A stretch of 40,386 bases of DNA, from assembly GCA_017428285.1 (NCBI GenBank), contig JAFRRE010000054.1, forward strand, positions 1 through 40,386, in the 5' to 3' direction. The notes beneath the pieces are model-generated. The model did no database searches. It had not been told where the DNA came from and saw only the letters and a list, made by a program, of their open reading frames with translations. Every line of letters begins with the position of its first letter. Position 1 is the stretch's first letter. This DNA comes from Bacteroidales bacterium. Lineage in GTDB: Bacteria > Bacteroidota > Bacteroidia > Bacteroidales > F082. A program made the translations under genes and the position numbers. Positions 8,976-16,877 of the stretch are shown here, one piece after another.

Positions 8976-9497
8976 TCAAAATGCTTTTATTGGAGTTTTA
9001 ACTTCTATTTTATTCGGAATGTCTTCGTTAAACGGTGGCAAAATAGCTCGTATCAACATCGCTTCGTTTGCTTTTATCTGTTCATTATTTACATCAGAAT
9101 AATAACGATAATAAAGATACTCTTTCCAATGAGAGAACAGATGTTTTATTAGTTCCCTATCAGGTTTTAAATATTCCTTCGCTCTCTTCCTAATATTTTG
9201 ATCATCTGTATATAATGCTCGGCCAATATAGACAATGTATTTTTCAACAAACGGCAACGAAATACCTTTGATGTAAAACATATAAACTCCACCTGTATCA
9301 TTCGGAATCTTTTTTATTTCATCAGAAACATCATCATTCGTTGGGTTCATATACTTTATCTCGGCCGACCAGTTTTTCTCATGCCTAATTGGATTTGTAA
9401 AATCAATATTATCACGCCATCTTTGGGGTGTAGGATAATACTCAATCCTACACACCAAATCATCATCGTTAGTTGTAAAAGCTCTGTATCCACTCAT
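8976..9497 (-). CDS. GIY-YIG nuclease-like protein
   Basis: A 173-aa protein that shows the GIY-YIG signature in order: GVY (residues 70-72), YIG (90-92), a conserved Arg in NIRKRAKEYL (R103), Glu in ANEAMLI (E145) and Asn in LPPFNED (N157). Together these give the full catalytic set, so it is probably an active single-domain endonuclease. The N-terminal 65 residues are unusual and may bind DNA or a partner. It sits between sspD and the DGQHR gene with 2-7 bp spacing. I do not know a GIY-YIG enzyme as a standard Ssp component. Confidence 0.8.
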   Translation of the reverse strand: MSGYRAFTTNDDDLVCRIEYYPTPQRWRDNIDFTNPIRHEKNWSAEIKYMNPTNDDVSDEIKKIPNDTGGVYMFYIKGISLPFVEKYIVYIGRALYTDDQNIRKRAKEYLKPDRELIKHLFSHWKEYLYYRYYSDVNNEQIKANEAMLIRAILPPFNEDIPNKIEVKTPIKAF

Positions 9498-9504
9498 TTT
9501 TCAA

Positions 9505-10605
9505 CTATATAAAACAATTTGCACACATTACCTCATCCCCAAGAATATCAACAAGCGTAGTACCCTTGCTTTGCTTGCGGTTTTCTTCCTGGCGCTTAAT
9601 TATATCAAGTTTAATTTGACGTACTCGCTCAGGCTTACACAGATCAGCAAGGCTTTCACCTTGATTCCACGTGTAACCGTCTTTCTCAAACTCCATCGCT
9701 TTTGCATAAAGGTCTGGATGTTGCTCATACAGCCAAATCCATTCGATTTTCTGTTGGAAAAAACAGAAATAGCAACCCGAACGACTGCGGCAATAGGTTC
9801 CTTTCTTACCATCCACTTCAAACGGAATCTCTTCATAATATGCAGGGACACCAACACCGCTCTCCCTCAAAATCCTAAAGATATCATCTTTCACAAGTAC
9901 ATCGGTATTGTCAAGTAATGGAAACTCTTCCAACTTACCTACAGGATAATCAGTTGTTTTTAGGTACTCGAATACAACATGATTGAACAACTTGACATCA
10001 TAATCAAGCAATGCGTTCATCTTCTTTGAATAATAGAAAGCCTTAGACAAAGGTTTGCGAACAACCTCTATAATTTCTTCTTTTAGCATTCCATCAGGGC
10101 AAAGATTGTCATACAGAACTATCAACTGTTCCAAGTTATCATTATGCAAAACCTTGTTTATCACGTCAATGCTCCAAATATTTTTCCTAAATGGGAAAAC
10201 TGCCTGAATATTCGGTTTTGAAGAAATATACCCGTCTCTATCCTCATCACCTCTAATACCAACATACGAAATAGCCAGATCATCACCAACATAACGCTCA
10301 AATTCTGCCAATTTCATCTTTTGAGTACACCATCGGGCTTGTGGCGAGGGCAAGAATCCGCCCATCGCTTTCAGGAAATGATGGAAGGGCGTTGGTTCAG
10401 GACTTCCCTGGGCAGCACGTAGCCGTTCTATTTTCCCCAAATAGGCTTCCAAACGATTGATAAGCGTCTCGGTCTCCGTCAACTCGCAGCCCGTATCTGA
10501 ATTGTAGTACTCGATTTTTAATGTCGGGTACTTCTGCTTCAGATAGATGGCGAGTGCCGCGCTATCCTTTCCACCTGATATGCCTAATATATGTCGTACA
10601 TTCAT
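9505..10605 (-). CDS. sspD: PAPS-reductase-like PP-loop ATP pyrophosphatase, SspD (DndC-like)
   Basis: A 366-aa member of the DndC/SspD family. The PP-loop SGGKDS is at residues 10-15, near the N-terminus as expected. A cysteine cluster (CRSRSGCYFC, near residues 272-281) matches the Fe-S ligand region of DndC, and there are further cysteines at CANC near the end. The family activates the DNA backbone phosphate with ATP and inserts sulfur supplied by a cysteine desulfurase. With DUF4007 and the large ATPase in the same operon, SspD is a better name than DndC. The ATG overlaps the TOPRIM gene's stop by 4 bp (ATGA). Confidence 0.88.
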   Translation of the reverse strand: MNVRHILGISGGKDSAALAIYLKQKYPTLKIEYYNSDTGCELTETETLINRLEAYLGKIERLRAAQGSPEPTPFHHFLKAMGGFLPSPQARWCTQKMKLAEFERYVGDDLAISYVGIRGDEDRDGYISSKPNIQAVFPFRKNIWSIDVINKVLHNDNLEQLIVLYDNLCPDGMLKEEIIEVVRKPLSKAFYYSKKMNALLDYDVKLFNHVVFEYLKTTDYPVGKLEEFPLLDNTDVLVKDDIFRILRESGVGVPAYYEEIPFEVDGKKGTYCRSRSGCYFCFFQQKIEWIWLYEQHPDLYAKAMEFEKDGYTWNQGESLADLCKPERVRQIKLDIIKRQEENRKQSKGTTLVDILGDEVMCANCFI

Positions 10606-11294
10606 ACCGTTTCTACGATTTCTTCTTTAATGGTATCCATTTGTTCTACGAACTTTTGAAATCCAAAATTGTATTGAGAAATACGTGGAATGTCTTTCCG
10701 CTTCATCTTCTTCAAAATCTCATGATACACCTTGACAACTTCTGGTGTATTCTTCTTGTCTTTGGAGATACCAATACCATCTTTTTGCAGTTTTTGATTC
10801 AAAATATAGATACAATTTGTGGTGGCACAACACTTCTTGTTATCATTCTCGTAGTAAAGAGGAAGCAGCCAGCACTCGGTTTCATCGAAGCAAACGGCAA
10901 ACAGTATCTTGTTGGAAAATTTATTCCAAACATCCTCGCTGATGTCACGTTTCACACGGGCACATACTCTATCATATAGAACTGCATCGGCAACCTTCTG
11001 ATGATTCTCGTCGTAAATATCCACATCATAATAGGGTTGGATACAGGCATCCGTATCAATCTGAACGACAAGATAATCATTTGCCACCATGATGTTATTG
11101 ATAACATCGTCAGAACAATGGCTGAGAACTTGCGACCACCCTCCGCCATCGTCTTGTTTCTCTTGTCCGTGCGACAATTTGAGTGATGGCTGAATAGGAT
11201 TCACTACCACATCGTCACCCAAATACCGGTTGATAATATAAGTAAGCATCTTTATCTCCGACACTCCTTCACAAATCAAAGCAATTGAAGCCAT
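10602..11294 (-). CDS. TOPRIM/DUF4276-like protein, partner of adjacent ATPase
   Basis: A 230-aa protein with the TOPRIM pattern: a first acidic residue in ALICEGVSE (E9), a DxD-type pair in VVQIDTDA, and CFDETECWLLPL, the ExWLL segment typical of DUF4276. TOPRIM domains of this kind work with OLD-family ATPases in phage defence (fused in OLD and GajA, separate in PARIS). The upstream neighbour, 12 bp away, is exactly such an ATPase. The gene overlaps sspD by 4 bp, so the pair is translationally tied to the modification gene. Confidence 0.75.
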   Translation of the reverse strand: MASIALICEGVSEIKMLTYIINRYLGDDVVVNPIQPSLKLSHGQEKQDDGGGWSQVLSHCSDDVINNIMVANDYLVVQIDTDACIQPYYDVDIYDENHQKVADAVLYDRVCARVKRDISEDVWNKFSNKILFAVCFDETECWLLPLYYENDNKKCCATTNCIYILNQKLQKDGIGISKDKKNTPEVVKVYHEILKKMKRKDIPRISQYNFGFQKFVEQMDTIKEEIVETV

Positions 11295-11306
11295 AGCTGT
11301 TTCCGT

Positions 11307-12323
11307 TTAGAAGTTATCAGGGAGTCCACCAATAAAGCCTTTCACCCATGCCTCGGAGAGAGGCATCGTCATATCATCCTTCAGAGTCACCCTGTTCGTC
11401 TTTGTATATCCGTCAATATTACGACGAACAACGAGTAAACGAACATCATCCTCAAAGAGATTCATTCCATCAAGTACCGCTGCATTATGGGTTGTAGCGA
11501 TAATCTGTTTGTTGTGCTTTCGTGCCAATTCAATCAATCGGCGCGTTACTTCACGGCATAGCTTCGGATTGAATGCCGTGTCAATATTCTCAATGGCAAA
11601 GAAACGAGGCGTCTCATCGGATATGACAAGCGTGAGGTAGAAGAGCAGATACAAGAAACCCTCATTTGTGCTACGCTGGTCAAAGGCATTTATGGTATCA
11701 GCCAAGTAACTATCTTTGAGTTTTAGATTAAACTCCATAGACAATTGGCCAGAAGGGACCTCCATGTCGTCAAACCAATCAAGAACCTTGAGGTTTTCTT
11801 TAATCTCGTTGATGATCTCTATACCTTCAGGCTTTTGGGACAACTCTTTTATATATGCGAATAAGCCTTCACCATGACGGCCTAAAGGATAGGTACGGTT
11901 TGAATCGTCTGCTTTGCGGAGTTTGTTTTCTTCGAGGGAAAATATAAGGAACTTGTCTAGCGAAGCGTTTCCTACTTCATCTTTGATGCCACATTCCCAT
12001 CGGGCAGGTTTGGCATTCTTGTTATAAACTATAGGATAATTGGCCACTATGTCACCGTCGAGTCTTATGGAGACCAATATTGTTTCGTCTTGTTTTTCAG
12101 TAAACGCTGGTGTCATCAAACGAGGTTCCACTACACGTATTCCCCTGTTGGCGAAATATTCATAATCCAACTTGTTGGAACTTGCCGCAGCACCCATGGC
12201 AATTCCTTCGAGGATATTCGACTTGCCGCAGCCATTTGCGCCTATCAGAAGATTAAATCTTCCTAGCGGCAAACTTACGTCCACTACAGACTTATAGTTT
12301 TTAATCGACACATTGTTAATCAT
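11307..12323 (-). CDS. OLD-type AAA ATPase (AAA_15/AAA_21-like)
   Basis: A 338-aa ABC/OLD-class ATPase: N-terminal VSIKNYKSVVD, Walker A GANGCGKSN (28-36), Walker B FFAIENIDTAFNP with its D-loop (near 246-258), and the switch histidine in ATTHNAAVLDG. No fused TOPRIM domain; a TOPRIM-like protein is encoded immediately downstream. The two resemble the two-gene organisation of PARIS (AriA-AriB), but this TOPRIM is DUF4276-like rather than DUF4435-like, and membership is unproven. It lies 7 bp after sspC. Confidence 0.82.
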   Translation of the reverse strand: MINNVSIKNYKSVVDVSLPLGRFNLLIGANGCGKSNILEGIAMGAAASSNKLDYEYFANRGIRVVEPRLMTPAFTEKQDETILVSIRLDGDIVANYPIVYNKNAKPARWECGIKDEVGNASLDKFLIFSLEENKLRKADDSNRTYPLGRHGEGLFAYIKELSQKPEGIEIINEIKENLKVLDWFDDMEVPSGQLSMEFNLKLKDSYLADTINAFDQRSTNEGFLYLLFYLTLVISDETPRFFAIENIDTAFNPKLCREVTRRLIELARKHNKQIIATTHNAAVLDGMNLFEDDVRLLVVRRNIDGYTKTNRVTLKDDMTMPLSEAWVKGFIGGLPDNF

Positions 12324-12330
12324 ATATTTT

Positions 12331-15300
12331 CTATTTTAATTTCTTGTTAAGTATAGCCAATAGCGTGCAAATATCAATATTGCTGTCACCAGAAAGAATG
12401 TTGTTGATATGTTCTTCCAATTCCAAAGCACGTTTTTTGTCTTTCTCGGGTAGAATATAAGTCTGTGTTCTAACATTGGTTCCTTTATTTGTCACCATAT
12501 CAAACGAATAGGCATCACTCGTTTCTGAATCGGTCAACCGCTGCGAGATAGATGAATATTTTTCACACTCACGGAACAGATACACCAAATCATCTGCCAG
12601 TTTGTCTTCTTGTTCGTCACGAAGAGAGTCAAGACGTTGTTCCAAGATGGTGTAGCAAATTGATTGGTACCACTGTGTACGATTGTCATACTCGGTCATA
12701 ACGTGATGGTAGAACTCGCGTTGCTTGTCTGTCAAAAGATAGGTTTTCACATGGGCAAGCCTTTCGCGCACTTCAACGACATACTCATTGTAATCGCAGG
12801 ACTGCAAGCCGAATCCATCTACCAACCGTTCCTCAATACGGTCAATCAATCTTGAATAACAAGAACGTAGTTCACGGATGGCTCGCTGAATAATAATGCC
12901 ATACTCTCGGATAAACTCCTCTTGTTTCAACTTTTCCTGATTGAAGCCTAAAGCCTCTGGTAGATCTTCAAAGAAAGCCTTTTCCGGGTCTTTTGCCTTA
13001 GCCAGCACATCGCGGAACTTCATTGTTGACGCATGGTCGAACTTGCGGGTGTATTTAGTGTAATCATCCAATCGGGCATAGAAAGAGAGGAATGGTTTAA
13101 TGGTCTCTATGAAGCTATCCTTGGTGATATTAAACTCATCGCCAAGATTGATGAAACGACGGTACTGGTTAAAGAAACCTAACTTCACCCCATCTACGGC
13201 AAACTTCTTTACCTCGAAGTCCTGCGGATGTTTTTGCAACAAGTCGAAAAATTCCATATTCACCTCCGGCATAAACGCGCCTTTTGAGGCATCATAGAGG
13301 GCAAAGTCCTGCCTCTTAATAAACAAGTATGTGGGAATCCAAAAGTCCAAAAAGCCTTGTTTCAGTTTGTAAGGCTGAGTAGAAAGAATCTTTATCAGCT
13401 CTGAAATCTTACGGGCTTTGTTTTCTGTACTCTTAAGGAAATCTTCACAAGCAGTCCAGACAGAAAAGAACCCTTCATTTGCAGGAGCATCTGCAAACTC
13501 ACCATCTTGATGTAACCCTGTGTTTTTCAATAGTGAGAAGTATATGGTCTTTTCTGGTGGAAACTTGTCTTCCGGAAATCCAAGATTCTCTTCAGTACTA
13601 TGCTCAATGAGATAGGTCAAATAACTTTTTCTTGCAGCCGTAATGGTACCACTCAATTTATGCTTGTTGAACAGTTCATTGTTCATCACAGGTGTCTCGC
13701 TGTATATCTCATCACATACGCTTGACAACAATATGTTGAAATCACGATGAGACTCTACCTTCCGCTCTTCACCCTTGAATATCCAAACCACGCGATTCTT
13801 ATAGGAGAAAAGATTGTCGCTAATAGCTTTGTTCAGCAAATTCTCTTCGTATTCTTTCAGTTTCTGAATTTCCTTGACAGCAACGAGGTCTTCTTTCTTG
13901 ATAACCTTATCCGTCAGGTAGTTGTATTTCTTGATGTTATACAGATGGTCTATGATGTTGTCCGTATCAATGAAGAGGGCAAAAATCAAAGCATGTTCAG
14001 AATCAGCACTAAAATTTTTGATCTCTTCCAACGCATCTTTCCTTGTTGAAAATATCAGTTCTATATAACCATCAGTATCACCCTTAGGCACCAACTCCGT
14101 CGGTTCCTCAAACAGTTTGTAGTCAAAGAAACGGGGGGTGCCTTTTTGATAAAAATGGGCTTTCACAGGAGAAATACGGTGATTGAAGAATACGGTTAGT
14201 TCATCCACAAAAGCAACAGGTCGTGAAACCATCAACCCTGCCTCGCGAATCTCAGCCTCAAGGTCTACATCCGTACCTTCAAACAGCATCACACGGTCTT
14301 TATAGGCAGCATAGCGAATAATCTTCTTGCTTTCCAGCTTTTCTATTATGTTCTTTGCATCAGGAATATCCATTGCGAGAGTCGCATATTCCGCAAGCGA
14401 CTCTTTGGACAATCGGAACCCAGCGACACCAAAAAGATTGAGCAATCCAATTGCTTTGATGATGTTGATGGCATAAAGCATTTGTTCCTCAGAATCCCAA
14501 CTCTGTCCTTCCACTCTTTCGATGGAAATCTGCATAGAGCTCCAACTCATTGAGTCGGCATTGGCATCTTTCAAATAAGAATAGAAACTGTAATAGACGT
14601 AATCATATACTTTCTGAAGGTTGTATACCTGTTCATCGGTTGAGATCGTCCCTAGAGAAGCCAAGAACGTAAACAGAGAACGCTCATTCTGCCCATATCG
14701 TTGAATAGCTATCGTAATGGCGTATGCTGAGAATAAATCGAGCGGATAGAGTTGCTTCGCCGTATCAACGAGAAAGTCACTGGAAACATAGCCAGTACTT
14801 TTTGCCAGTTCATAAAGGGAAATTGCACAAGCGGGAACTTCATTATAATTGTTTCCTTGCATCTGCTTCGCTGCAAGATAAAGCAACTGCTCTATTGGTT
14901 CCACGAAAGTGATTTCCTTGAACCGTCCTTTTACTTTCTTCCACTCATTGACTTGCGTTTCAGTCAATCCCTTGGCATAGGCACTGAAGTTTTGATGCAA
15001 GGTGGTCAGCAATAGAATTTGGCGGGATGGAACATTCACAAACTCAGCCAATTTCTGAAGGAAATACAACTCCTTTTCAGGATTGTTCTTTGCAGCGTGT
15101 TCCAATACCTTACCAAATTCATCAATGACAATCAGCAAAAATTTTCCATGCTTCTGACTCTTATTGTAGTAGTTCTTAAGCTCATCAAGCACACTATTTG
15201 TTGTGTCCTCAGCATTCAGACTTCGGCGAAGGAGTGTTGACAACTCGGTGTAATCTCCTACAATGTTCATGATTTCGACATCAGAATTACCGAGAAGATT

Positions 15301-15546
15301 CTTAGCATCCAACAGATAAGGTGTTTTGCCTCGTCTTGTCAAATCTGATTCCAAAGCCAAAAGGAAACTTGACTTGCCCGTGCCGTATGAACCAATAATC
15401 GTAAAGGAATGGATCCCTGTATGAAAGTCATTCACAATGCTACTAATTGCTTTTTGGGCATTGGGTGTTACTATGTAATGAGCGCCCTCAGCAAAGCCGT
15501 TCTCTATATTAGCGGATAAACTAAACGTTCTTTTCATAGTAGTCAT
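12331..15546 (-). CDS. sspC: Large P-loop ATPase, SspC-like
   Basis: A 1071-aa protein. An N-terminal ATPase domain has Walker A GSYGTGKSS (52-60) and Walker B LLIVIDEFG (137-145), followed by a sensor-like TTLHQNF. The remaining ~850 residues are largely helical, with no recognised catalytic motif. The position directly after the DUF4007 gene and the general size match SspC, the ATPase that couples nicking and sulfur insertion in the SspABCD pathway. BREX BrxC is the main alternative, but there is no PglZ, methyltransferase or BrxL. It overlaps the DUF4007 gene by 26 bp; an ATG at 15537 would shorten the overlap. Confidence 0.75.
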   Translation of the reverse strand: MTTMKRTFSLSANIENGFAEGAHYIVTPNAQKAISSIVNDFHTGIHSFTIIGSYGTGKSSFLLALESDLTRRGKTPYLLDAKNLLGNSDVEIMNIVGDYTELSTLLRRSLNAEDTTNSVLDELKNYYNKSQKHGKFLLIVIDEFGKVLEHAAKNNPEKELYFLQKLAEFVNVPSRQILLLTTLHQNFSAYAKGLTETQVNEWKKVKGRFKEITFVEPIEQLLYLAAKQMQGNNYNEVPACAISLYELAKSTGYVSSDFLVDTAKQLYPLDLFSAYAITIAIQRYGQNERSLFTFLASLGTISTDEQVYNLQKVYDYVYYSFYSYLKDANADSMSWSSMQISIERVEGQSWDSEEQMLYAINIIKAIGLLNLFGVAGFRLSKESLAEYATLAMDIPDAKNIIEKLESKKIIRYAAYKDRVMLFEGTDVDLEAEIREAGLMVSRPVAFVDELTVFFNHRISPVKAHFYQKGTPRFFDYKLFEEPTELVPKGDTDGYIELIFSTRKDALEEIKNFSADSEHALIFALFIDTDNIIDHLYNIKKYNYLTDKVIKKEDLVAVKEIQKLKEYEENLLNKAISDNLFSYKNRVVWIFKGEERKVESHRDFNILLSSVCDEIYSETPVMNNELFNKHKLSGTITAARKSYLTYLIEHSTEENLGFPEDKFPPEKTIYFSLLKNTGLHQDGEFADAPANEGFFSVWTACEDFLKSTENKARKISELIKILSTQPYKLKQGFLDFWIPTYLFIKRQDFALYDASKGAFMPEVNMEFFDLLQKHPQDFEVKKFAVDGVKLGFFNQYRRFINLGDEFNITKDSFIETIKPFLSFYARLDDYTKYTRKFDHASTMKFRDVLAKAKDPEKAFFEDLPEALGFNQEKLKQEEFIREYGIIIQRAIRELRSCYSRLIDRIEERLVDGFGLQSCDYNEYVVEVRERLAHVKTYLLTDKQREFYHHVMTEYDNRTQWYQSICYTILEQRLDSLRDEQEDKLADDLVYLFRECEKYSSISQRLTDSETSDAYSFDMVTNKGTNVRTQTYILPEKDKKRALELEEHINNILSGDSNIDICTLLAILNKKLK

Positions 15547-16387
15547 TTAAAACTTGTTCCTTATCCAAATCCTTAGTAAACTGTACCATGCGGATGCCGG
15601 CGTTGTCACTATAGGACATATATTCTGAGTAATCCTTCGCCAGTTGTTTCAGCATCTCGATAGTCTCATGGTCCTGCATGCAAAACGCAAGGCCAATCTC
15701 ATCTTGAACGGTTTCGTAGGAAATGGTGTTGTCACCATCCCTTTCTTTCAGCCTCAACAGAGCATACATAAAGATTTCTTTCTGCACTTTTCTCTTACCT
15801 TCTATGTTGAAGTAATAACCTTTCCCTTCGGCATTTTGTCTGATAAGATCAAGGTCAATCAACATGGAGGAAAAGTCTTCATTCGATTGTGATTTACGTG
15901 GCAGGGCATAATTCTGAATCAATACGGCAACATCTTTCTTGACAGTATTTTCATTGAAGAGATTCTGCTTACCTGCCTCAATCATATCCAGTTTCACGTA
16001 GGTTACAACCTGATCACGTTCAAACTGTGTATGCCCCTTCTGATAATCACAGAAAAACAGATGATAAAGTGTTGATTCTTGACTGAAAACAAGAGTAAAA
16101 TGTAGGAGCCAAAGCGTAGCTAAGTCTTCTATATATCGGTCTTTACCATTTTCTTCATTAAACAAATAGTCACCCAACTCAGTTCGCTGATTGCTCTCAC
16201 AAATTCCGAAAGCTTTAAGCCAAAAGCGGATGGATGCCACCATATTCTTACCAACGCCCAAATGAACTACAGCATCCGGCCTGTTAAAATCCCTCCCCTG
16301 CACAACAAAATCGTATCCCTTCTTCAACCAAAGCGTCTTGCAAGGAAAAGATTCATGCCCAGAAAACACATATTTTGAATAACTCAT
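15521..16387 (-). CDS. sspB: DUF4007 protein, SspB nickase-like
   Basis: A 288-aa DUF4007 protein: FSGHESFPCKTLWLKKGYDF near residue 8, then the hallmark DAVVHLGVGKNMVASIRFW around 38-56. SspB, the DUF4007 member of SspABCD, nicks DNA to start single-strand phosphorothioation. It is the first gene of the operon, 22 bp downstream of a consensus -7 box, and overlaps sspC by 26 bp. No SspA precedes it: the upstream interval contains only repeats and then a divergent Fic gene. Confidence 0.85.
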   Translation of the reverse strand: MSYSKYVFSGHESFPCKTLWLKKGYDFVVQGRDFNRPDAVVHLGVGKNMVASIRFWLKAFGICESNQRTELGDYLFNEENGKDRYIEDLATLWLLHFTLVFSQESTLYHLFFCDYQKGHTQFERDQVVTYVKLDMIEAGKQNLFNENTVKKDVAVLIQNYALPRKSQSNEDFSSMLIDLDLIRQNAEGKGYYFNIEGKRKVQKEIFMYALLRLKERDGDNTISYETVQDEIGLAFCMQDHETIEMLKQLAKDYSEYMSYSDNAGIRMVQFTKDLDKEQVLNDYYEKNV

Positions 16388-16408
16388 TTACTATAAAATT
16401 AAAACTTG

Positions 16409-16442
16409 CAAATATAAAGAACTTTTCCGTTTCGGCAACAAA
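16409..16442 (-). promoter_or_regulatory. Promoter of the Ssp-like operon
   Basis: Minus-strand TATATTTG (16409-16416) matches TAnnTTTG. A TTTG -33 element lies at 16439-16442, 22 bp away. The same 22-bp interval recurs at gyrA and at the 36.7-kb promoter. The -7 box is 21 bp upstream of the sspB ATG, so the leader is short, and it is the only good promoter seen for the eleven-gene run. Confidence 0.75.
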
Positions 16443-16544
16443 AATTCCTCCCCACAAGCCAAACAGCTCATTAAAAAGGCAGCCTCTTGGCATATTTATA
16501 CCAGGCATTTCCTTCGCCCTTCTCTCGCCCTTCCTTCGCTCTAG

Positions 16545-16571
16545 CCATACTCAAAGGGTATGGTTGAGTAT
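16545..16571. repeat. Short inverted repeat in the sspB-fic intergenic region
   Basis: Arms catactcaa and ttgagtatg (9 bp) flank a 9-bp loop. An 11-bp tandem duplication (tgccaacacct) follows at 16571-16592. There is no T-run, so it is not a clear terminator. It may belong to the repeat debris that marks this island edge. Confidence 0.5.
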
Positions 16572-16654
16572 GCCAACACCTTGCCAACACCTTGCCTAGA
16601 GTATGCGAAAGCCTACCCTCTTCTTTCCTTATTGCCGAACAAAAGAGACAAGAC

Positions 16655-16801
16655 CAGCAGCCATAGATGCCCTCTCTCGCACATGCCAACGTCGGCATGA
16701 CATGGCTGCTGAGCCCAACGTGGGGATGACATGGGCAGAAAGGCTGGAATGACATGCCTGCTGGTCGTTGCCTACATCAGGACGACATGGCTGCTGAGCC
16801 T
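16655..16801 (-). repeat. Right-hand repeat cluster of the island (contains inverted copy 16715-16764)
   Basis: In reverse complement this is a run of at least three degenerate units of about 25-35 bp. Each is built on cagcagccatgtcat followed by an acgttgg-like word. Within it, 16715-16764 is the inverted partner of 37-86. The cluster fills the space between the operon promoter and the Fic promoter and codes for nothing convincing. Confidence 0.7.
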
Positions 16802-16845
16802 TGAATAAAAACGAGAAAATCCACCCACAATCCACCAAAAATCCG

Positions 16846-16853
16846 TATCTTTG
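16846..16853 (+). promoter_or_regulatory. Candidate -7 box for the Fic gene
   Basis: TATCTTTG, a perfect TAnnTTTG match, ends 24 bp before the ATG at 16878. It helps set the start: an upstream in-frame TTG at 16851 overlaps this box and would lie at or before the transcription start. Confidence 0.65.
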
Positions 16854-16877
16854 AAGCCTGATTCACGACGACACGCC

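Noticed and set aside
2404..10605. Canonical DndBCDE cluster
   Set aside because: DGQHR, DndC-like and DndD-like genes are present, but no DndE-like sequence was seen, and DUF4007 and the large ATPase indicate Ssp.
9505..16387. BREX type 4 (PAPS reductase with large ATPase)
   Set aside because: No PglZ, BrxL or other BREX marker is present, and DUF4007 fits Ssp better.
16471..16838. Minus-strand open frames between sspB and fic
   Set aside because: They lie in the degenerate repeat cluster, and their residues merely translate the repeats.
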